Positions 6,605 to 11,527 of a DNA stretch of 11,527 bases are shown here, piece by piece. Position numbers and translations under genes: made by a program. Below the pieces are notes generated by a model. That model saw only the letters and a list, made by a program, of their open reading frames with translations. It searched no databases and was not told where the DNA came from. Source of the DNA: RGIG250 sp045616885 (GTDB lineage: Bacteria > Bacillota > Negativicutes > Selenomonadales > Selenomonadaceae); contig JAZLHS010000199.1 in NCBI GenBank assembly GCA_045616885.1, positions 1 to 11,527 of the forward strand. Direction: 5' to 3'. Every line of letters begins with the position of its first letter. The stretch's first letter is position 1.

Positions 6605-9139
6605 TTGTTTGATTTTCTGAAGAGATTTCTCGGAGACGACAACGAGAAGGAAATTAAACGCTACCGCGCTATAGTGGATAAGATTAACAGCTATGAAGCA
6701 AAGTTGCAGAATCTTTCCGATTCAACTCTGGCCGGGCATACCGATAAATTTAAGGAAAGGCTTGCAGCCGGCGAAACTCTGGATCAGATTTTGCCGGAGG
6801 CTTTTGCTGTTACCCGTGAGGCCAGCCGCCGCGTGCTTGGCATGCGCCATTTTGATGTGCAGATGATTGGCGGTATGTGCCTCCATGAGGGTAAGATTGC
6901 GGAGATGAAGACCGGCGAAGGCAAGACCCTCGTAGCAACTCTGCCGGTATATCTCAATGCCCTTACCGGCAAGGGTGTTCACATGGTCACTGTCAATGAC
7001 TATCTGGCTCGCCGCGACAGCGAGTGGATGGGTCATCTGTACAACTTCCTTGGCCTGTCCGTCGGCCTTATCGCTCACGATATGGATTTCCCGGAGCGTA
7101 AGTATGCCTATGGCTGTGATGTTACCTTCGGTACCAACAATGAGTATGGCTTCGACTATCTTCGTGACAACATGGTAGTTTCCGCTGACCAGATGGTACA
7201 GCGTGAGCTGAACTATGCCATCGTCGATGAGGTAGACAGTATCCTCATCGATGAAGCCCGTACACCGCTCATTATTTCCGGCCCCGGACAGAAGTCTACC
7301 GATACCTATGCCGTCATGGCAAAGGCTGTAGCTACCCTGAAGGAAGGCGTAGACTACAAGGTGGACGAGAAGGCAAAGACCGTTGCGCCCAGCGACGAGG
7401 CTGTCCTGAAGATTGAAAAGCTCGTCGGAGTAAAGAACCTCTACGCTCCGGAAAATATTGAAATGTCCCACTGCTTTACCGCTGCTCTCCGAGCGAAGTC
7501 CCTTATGTTCAGAGACCGCGATTATGTGGTAAAGGATGGAGAAGTCATCATCGTCGATGAGTTCACCGGCCGTATCATGCCGGGTCGCCGCTATTCCGAC
7601 GGTCTCCATCAGGCAATCGAGGCAAAGGAAGGCGTAAAGATTCAGCGTGAGTCCCAGACTCTGGCCACCATCACCTTCCAGAATTACTTCCGTATGTATG
7701 ACAAGCTGTCCGGTATGACCGGTACGGCCAAGACTGAGGAAGATGAGTTCCTGAAGATATACAAGCTGCCGGTAGTGGTGGTACCTACCAATCGTCCGGT
7801 ACAGCGTAAGGATAATCCGGATGTCATCTACAAGACGAAGAGGGCAAAGTACAAGGCTGTTGCCAATGCCGTCGAGGAGATACATGCTACCGGTCGTCCG
7901 GTACTTATCGGTACCACTTCTATCACCCAGTCTGAGGAGCTGAGCCAGCTTCTCCAGCAGCGCAATGTACCGCATAGCGTACTGAACGCAAAGTTCCATG
8001 AGCAGGAAGCTGACATAATCAAGGATGCCGGTCAGCTGAATGCCGTTACCATCGCTACCAACATGGCCGGTCGTGGTACCGATATCATGCTGGGCGAGGG
8101 CATCAAGGAGATGGGCGGTCTGGCCATCATCGGTACCGAGCGCCATGAGTCCCGCCGTATCGACAATCAGCTCCGCGGTCGTGCCGGCCGTCAGGGCGAC
8201 CCCGGTTCCTCCCGCTTCTACCTGTCCCTTGAGGATGATTTGCTCCGCCTCTTCGGTGCAGACAATATCTCCAAGGTCATGGATAAGCTGGGTCTGGAAG
8301 AGGATGAGCCTATCGAGCACTCCATGATTACTTCTTCTATCGAGCATGCACAGAAGAAGGTAGAGGCTCGCAACTTCGACATTCGTAAAAACGTCCTTGA
8401 GTACGACGATGTAATGAACCAGCAGCGCGAAGTAATCTATTCTCAGCGCCGCAAGGTTCTGAACGGCGAAGACCTGAAGGACAATATCATCTACATGATC
8501 GATGCCATTATCGACTCTCAGATGAATCAGTATGCCAACGAGAAGCTCTATCCGGAGCAGTGGTCTCTTGATGAGCTCATTGCCGATGCGGAGAGCATCT
8601 ATTGCCCCAAGGATGAGCTGGATGCAGAAGAGCTGATGGATCTCAGTCGTGACGAGCTGAGAGAGACTCTCCACGATATTGCCGTAGATGCCTACGAGCA
8701 GCGCGAGGAGATGCTGGGCGAAGAAGTAATGCGCGAGCTGGAAAAGGTCGTCATGCTTCGCGTAGTCGATAACAAGTGGATGGAGCATCTCGACCACATG
8801 GATATGCTCCGCGAAGGTATCGGTCTGCGCTCCTACGGTCAGAAGAATCCGATTGTAGAGTACAAAATCGAAGGCTTCAACATGTTTGAAGAGATGATTA
8901 ACTCCATTCAGACCACTATTGCCCGGATGATATTCCAGGTGCAGATTGTATCTGAGGAGCAGCAGGAGCTGGAGGACAGACTGGCCACCGCTCAGGCGTC
9001 TCACGGAGCTGATGTATCTTCGGCCGAGGCTCACCCTCAGAAGCCGGTCAGCAAGGTAAAGATTGGCCGAAATGAGCCTTGTCCCTGCGGCAGCGGCAAG
9101 AAATATAAAGACTGCTGCATGAAAAAGAAGCGTAAATAA
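6605..9139 (+). CDS. secA: Preprotein translocase ATPase SecA
   Basis: SecA drives Sec-dependent export of unfolded preproteins through SecYEG by ATP hydrolysis. Numbering from the chosen start (844 residues), the protein shows Walker A TGEGKT (103-108), the DEVD box (208-211), and the QLRGRAGRQGDPGSSRF motor motif (about 522-538). The C-terminal zinc-binding tail is CPCGSGKKYKDCC, with Cys826, 828, 837 and 838. Start choice: an in-frame GTG at 6596 overlaps the GAGGGG ribosome site (6591-6596), whereas TTG at 6605 lies eight bases after it and gives the usual beginning MFDFLKRFLG; I therefore use TTG. The gene is complete and intact. In this diderm context SecA also exports outer-membrane proteins such as the upstream autotransporter. 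It precedes prfB, as in Bacillus and other Firmicutes. Confidence 0.98.
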   Translation: MFDFLKRFLGDDNEKEIKRYRAIVDKINSYEAKLQNLSDSTLAGHTDKFKERLAAGETLDQILPEAFAVTREASRRVLGMRHFDVQMIGGMCLHEGKIAEMKTGEGKTLVATLPVYLNALTGKGVHMVTVNDYLARRDSEWMGHLYNFLGLSVGLIAHDMDFPERKYAYGCDVTFGTNNEYGFDYLRDNMVVSADQMVQRELNYAIVDEVDSILIDEARTPLIISGPGQKSTDTYAVMAKAVATLKEGVDYKVDEKAKTVAPSDEAVLKIEKLVGVKNLYAPENIEMSHCFTAALRAKSLMFRDRDYVVKDGEVIIVDEFTGRIMPGRRYSDGLHQAIEAKEGVKIQRESQTLATITFQNYFRMYDKLSGMTGTAKTEEDEFLKIYKLPVVVVPTNRPVQRKDNPDVIYKTKRAKYKAVANAVEEIHATGRPVLIGTTSITQSEELSQLLQQRNVPHSVLNAKFHEQEADIIKDAGQLNAVTIATNMAGRGTDIMLGEGIKEMGGLAIIGTERHESRRIDNQLRGRAGRQGDPGSSRFYLSLEDDLLRLFGADNISKVMDKLGLEEDEPIEHSMITSSIEHAQKKVEARNFDIRKNVLEYDDVMNQQREVIYSQRRKVLNGEDLKDNIIYMIDAIIDSQMNQYANEKLYPEQWSLDELIADAESIYCPKDELDAEELMDLSRDELRETLHDIAVDAYEQREEMLGEEVMRELEKVVMLRVVDNKWMEHLDHMDMLREGIGLRSYGQKNPIVEYKIEGFNMFEEMINSIQTTIARMIFQVQIVSEEQQELEDRLATAQASHGADVSSAEAHPQKPVSKVKIGRNEPCPCGSGKKYKDCCMKKKRK

Positions 9140-9150
9140 AATTATAGTTT

Positions 9151-9162
9151 CCCCTGAAGGGG
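9151..9162 (+). other. Small GC hairpin between secA and prfB
   Basis: CCCC-TGAA-GGGG forms a short stem in the 77-base gap. No T run follows, so it is not a standard terminator and secA-prfB read-through is likely. Its minus-strand reading (AAGGCTCCCC, then AGGGG) shares nine bases with the element after the autotransporter gene and could be a short or decayed copy of the same repeat. Confidence 0.4.
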
Positions 9163-9216
9163 AGCCTTATAGACGGATATACAGTAAAGATATACTTGAT
9201 AGGATGTGAAAAGTTC

Positions 9217-10324
9217 ATGCTGGAAGATTTGAAAGGACCAATAACAGCTATTAAAGAAAAGCTGAACGAAATGGGGAACTCTCTTTGACGTCGCTCGCAA
9301 AGAGCAAGTAATCGCCGAGCTGGAATTCAAGATGGGCGCCCCGGATTTCTGGGATGACGCCGAGAAGGCTCAGAAAATCAATCAGGAACTGGCGGATGTC
9401 AAGGGGGATGTAGATAAGTACAAAGCCCTTCTGGGCAAGGTCGACGATGTTGAGACCCTGCTGGAAATGGCATTCGAGGAAGAAGACCCCTCCATGGAGG
9501 AGGATATAAAGGCAGAGCTGGAGTCTCTTAAGGAAACTGTACATGAGCTGGAACGCTCTGTACTCCTTTCCGGTGAATACGATGGCCGTGACGCCATCCT
9601 CACTCTCCATGCCGGTGCCGGCGGTACCGAGGCTCAGGACTGGACTCAGATGCTGCTCCGCATGTATACCCGCTGGGCCGAGCATCACGGCTTCACCGTT
9701 GAGATGGCTGACCTTCTTCCCGGTGATGAGGCCGGTGTCAAGTCTGCTACTATATTTGTCAAAGGTCACAATGCCTATGGCCTGCTGAAGTCGGAGAACG
9801 GCGTTCATCGACTTGTCCGCATCTCTCCGTTTGATGCAAACAAGCGCCGCCATACATCATTCTCCGCCTGTGAAATCATGCCGGAAATCGATGATGCGCA
9901 GGAAGTCGATATCAACATGGAAGAAGTCCGTGTCGATGTCTTCCGCTCCAGCGGTGCCGGCGGTCAGCACGTAAACAAGACGAGCTCGGCTATCCGTATG
10001 ACCCATATTCCTACGGGTATTGTCGTGCAGTGTCAGAATGAGCGAAGCCAGCTGCAGAACAAGGCACAGTGCCTTTCCATGCTGCGAGCCAAGCTGTTCC
10101 AGGTAGAGCTGAAGAAGAAGGAAGAAGAAAGGGCGAAGCTCCAGGGTATCCAGAACAAGATTGAGTGGGGCAGTCAGATTCGTTCCTATGTATTCCAGCC
10201 ATATACCCTCGTCAAGGATGTCCGCACCGGCTGCGAGACCGGCAACATTCAAGCAGTAATGGACGGTGAACTGGATAACTTCATCGAGGCATATCTGGCG
10301 GCTCTGGCAAACGGTGAGTTGTAA
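9217..10324 (+). CDS. prfB: Peptide chain release factor 2, with +1 programmed frameshift
   Basis: RF2 ends translation at UGA and UAA. The first 23 codons (from ATG at 9217, preceded by AGGATGTG eight bases upstream) end at an in-frame TGA at 9286-9288. Skipping T9286 continues in the +1 frame with GAC GTC GCT and yields a 368-residue protein of normal RF2 length. Visible motifs are PDFWDD after the shift, the SPF stop-codon recognition tripeptide (203-205), and the catalytic GGQ (248-250) in SGAGGQHVNKTSSAIR. The split is the classical autoregulatory frameshift, not a mutation: low RF2 lets the ribosome pause and shift. It follows secA by 77 bases and precedes the DUF2993-type gene by 20 bases. 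Confidence 0.97.
9273..9289 (+). promoter_or_regulatory. prfB +1 recoding site
   Basis: The slippery CTT (9283-9285), stop TGA (9286-9288) and following C (9289) are the conserved CTTTGAC core. The internal Shine-Dalgarno-like stimulator is GGGG(A) at 9273-9277, but six bases (AACTCT) separate GGGG from CTT, against three in the well-known AGGGGG-TAT-CTT-TGA-C arrangement. The extra three bases correspond to an Asn codon in the MGNSL leader end. Confidence 0.93.
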
Positions 10325-10344
10325 TATCTCTTAGGAGAAACGTG

Positions 10345-11028
10345 ATGAAAAAACCTTCTTCAGGAGTACTGGCAGTTGTTGCTGTTCTGGCAATATTCAG
10401 CGAGATAGTTGTTCCTATTGTATTGTCCTGGACGGCTCAAAGCCAGCTGAGAAAAATTACAAAATCCGATGATTTGACAGTTTCTCTCCGGTCGACTCCC
10501 GGCATTCTCATGATGATGGGCTCTGTTCACTCCGTAGAAGTGAATGCAAAGCAGGCATATCTGGGAGATGTAAGAGCCAATAATCTGCATCTTTCCGGTA
10601 AAGATACCATCGTCAACATGGAGAGGCTGTTCAGGGGAAATGGCTTCAGAATAGAGGAAGCTCACCAGATAGACTTTGCCGGTGATGTGACTGACAAGGC
10701 GCTGGAGGAACTCATCAATACCAAGGTATCGAAGGTCAACGCCGAAAGTGTTGAAGTGACGCCAGAAGGCGTTAAGGTAAAAGCTAAGGCGAAACTCCTC
10801 GGCAAAGACCTGAAGATAGACTTTGAAGGCAACATTCTCCACGATGGGAACACTCTGTTCCTGCGGGCTAAAAATGTCAGCGTCAAGGGCGTAAGTGTCA
10901 AGGACAGGGTTGCTACACGCCTGTTTGGCGATGTGGTACTGTACGATTTTGACAAGCTGAAGACGCGTGTAAAGCTGCAGTCAGTTGAGCATCAGGCAGG
11001 AAAAGTACATCTGACTTTTACAAATTGA
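10345..11028 (+). CDS. Membrane-anchored DUF2993 (LmeA-like) protein
   Basis: A 227-residue protein. Residues about 8-29 form one hydrophobic segment (VLAVVAVLAIFSEIVVPIVL) that can serve as an uncleaved signal-anchor. The rest is a series of amphipathic beta strands with the pattern SVEVTPEGVKVKAKAKLLG, followed by DFEGNILHDGNTLFLRAKNV, as in DUF2993. In actinobacteria one member of that family (LmeA) binds phospholipid and affects envelope lipoglycans; the role in Negativicutes is not known to me. A role in envelope lipid handling outside the inner membrane is plausible but inferred. The start is ATG 10345, seven bases after AGGAG (10333-10337); the GTG directly before it is less well spaced. 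The 20-base gap after prfB suggests co-transcription. Confidence 0.75.
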   Translation: MKKPSSGVLAVVAVLAIFSEIVVPIVLSWTAQSQLRKITKSDDLTVSLRSTPGILMMMGSVHSVEVNAKQAYLGDVRANNLHLSGKDTIVNMERLFRGNGFRIEEAHQIDFAGDVTDKALEELINTKVSKVNAESVEVTPEGVKVKAKAKLLGKDLKIDFEGNILHDGNTLFLRAKNVSVKGVSVKDRVATRLFGDVVLYDFDKLKTRVKLQSVEHQAGKVHLTFTN

Positions 11029-11085
11029 TTACGCGCGACCTGCTGAAAGGCTCGTCGTATCATTTGGGAGCGTTTCAAAGATTAA

Positions 11086-11527
11086 ATGAAGAAATTCCTT
11101 TATAATAAGGCATTGCTGGCAGTGATGGTGCTGGGTCTTGTGGCCTCAGTCGTTATCAACATGGCTCGCATTGCCGATGAGAAGGCAAACAATTCCGTCG
11201 ATTTGGTGGTAGACTATGAGGCTATCGTAGAACTGGCGGAGAAGGAAGGTCTGCCAGTCAGTGAGGTAATGGCCAAGGCGAAGGATGCCGGCATTACCTC
11301 TCTCGCTGTTTATGACCGAACCTTCAAGAAACTTAATAAATCCGGCAAGTGTACGGCGACCCGCGGCGCTGATATCATGGAGCGGTATCGTACCGGCTCT
11401 CTGGTAAGCCCCGGCTGGCAGCAGCTGGCAGCCACCGGCAAGATAGTGGATGCCGAAATGTATGTCACCAATGGCGACGATATTACTTACCGTGGAACGA
11501 AAGAGGATTTGATTCGCCGTTTAGGCA
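11086..11527 (+). CDS. DUF5693-type membrane-anchored protein, 3' partial
   Basis: The frame is open to the window end; 147 codons are visible. An N-terminal hydrophobic segment (about 9-27, ALLAVMVLGLVASVVINMA) is followed by VDLVVDYEAIVELAEKEGLP, AKDAGITSLAVYDRTF and a basic TATRG stretch. These resemble the start of DUF5693 proteins, which are large envelope proteins often encoded just before csaB (polysaccharide pyruvyl transferase) in Firmicutes. The first ATG (11086) directly follows an in-frame TAA at 11083. Its ribosome site is weak: GGGAG at 11066-11070 is 15 bases away, so translation may depend on coupling or on a later start. It lies 57 bases after the DUF2993-type gene, probably in the same transcript. 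The family assignment is from memory of sequence features. Confidence 0.68.
   Translation, partial: MKKFLYNKALLAVMVLGLVASVVINMARIADEKANNSVDLVVDYEAIVELAEKEGLPVSEVMAKAKDAGITSLAVYDRTFKKLNKSGKCTATRGADIMERYRTGSLVSPGWQQLAATGKIVDAEMYVTNGDDITYRGTKEDLIRRLG

Noticed and set aside
6722..9034. 770-codon open frame on the minus strand opposite secA
   Set aside because: secA is certain on the plus strand from its motifs. The antisense frame stays open because of codon bias and its translation shows no recognisable domain.
9151..9162. Hairpin after secA considered as a terminator
   Set aside because: Only a four-base GC stem, with no T run following; secA-prfB read-through is more likely.
9176..9196. Possible prfB promoter with TATACT as -10
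   Set aside because: No acceptable -35 hexamer at suitable distance; the repeated GATATAC (9176 and 9189) is too short to interpret.
9286..9288. In-frame TGA read as a pseudogene or sequencing error in prfB
   Set aside because: The CTTTGAC context, full domain integrity after a +1 shift and normal RF2 length match the known programmed frameshift.

Overview
The window looks like chromosomal DNA from a diderm Firmicute of the class Negativicutes (Selenomonas, Megamonas or a relative). The evidence is mixed in the way that group is. A classical autotransporter with an outer-membrane beta-barrel requires an outer membrane. The secA-prfB pair, the start and promoter signals and the DUF2993/DUF5693 genes are of Firmicutes type. 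This placement is inference from gene content; no 16S or other marker is present.

Layout. 1-3600 (+) is the 3' part of a large autotransporter gene: a repeat-rich beta-helix-like passenger, a short helical linker and a C-terminal barrel ending in Phe. It is followed by a folded intergenic element (about 3609-3678) and a strong hairpin with T and A runs on its two sides (3686-3721), which can terminate both converging transcripts. On the minus strand, 5848-3776 is a tight two-gene operon. The first gene encodes a G3E/CobW-type P-loop NTPase with a very His/Cys-rich metal-binding loop. The second encodes a divergent G3E-like protein with a C-terminal domain resembling the YcgQ/DUF1980 family. 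The operon has a perfect consensus sigma-70-type promoter, overlapped by a symmetric array of GTCAA/TTGAC elements and a half-site resembling a Zur box. Metal-ion (probably zinc) homeostasis is the best hypothesis.

Divergently, 5997-6488 (+) encodes an O6-alkylguanine-DNA alkyltransferase. Then come secA (6605-9139, probable TTG start, with a promoter just upstream) and prfB (9217-10324, with the +1 programmed frameshift at CTT-TGA-C). These are followed by a membrane-anchored DUF2993-type lipid-binding-like protein (10345-11028) and the 5' part of a DUF5693-type membrane-anchored protein (11086 to the window end). The last four genes are co-directional with short gaps and could be co-transcribed.

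No rRNA, tRNA, CRISPR array, insertion sequence or prophage gene was seen, and no stretch longer than 300 bases lacks a gene. The most interesting parts are the metal-linked NTPase operon with its control region, the modular passenger, and the unusually spaced frameshift stimulator of prfB. None is proven to be a new system.
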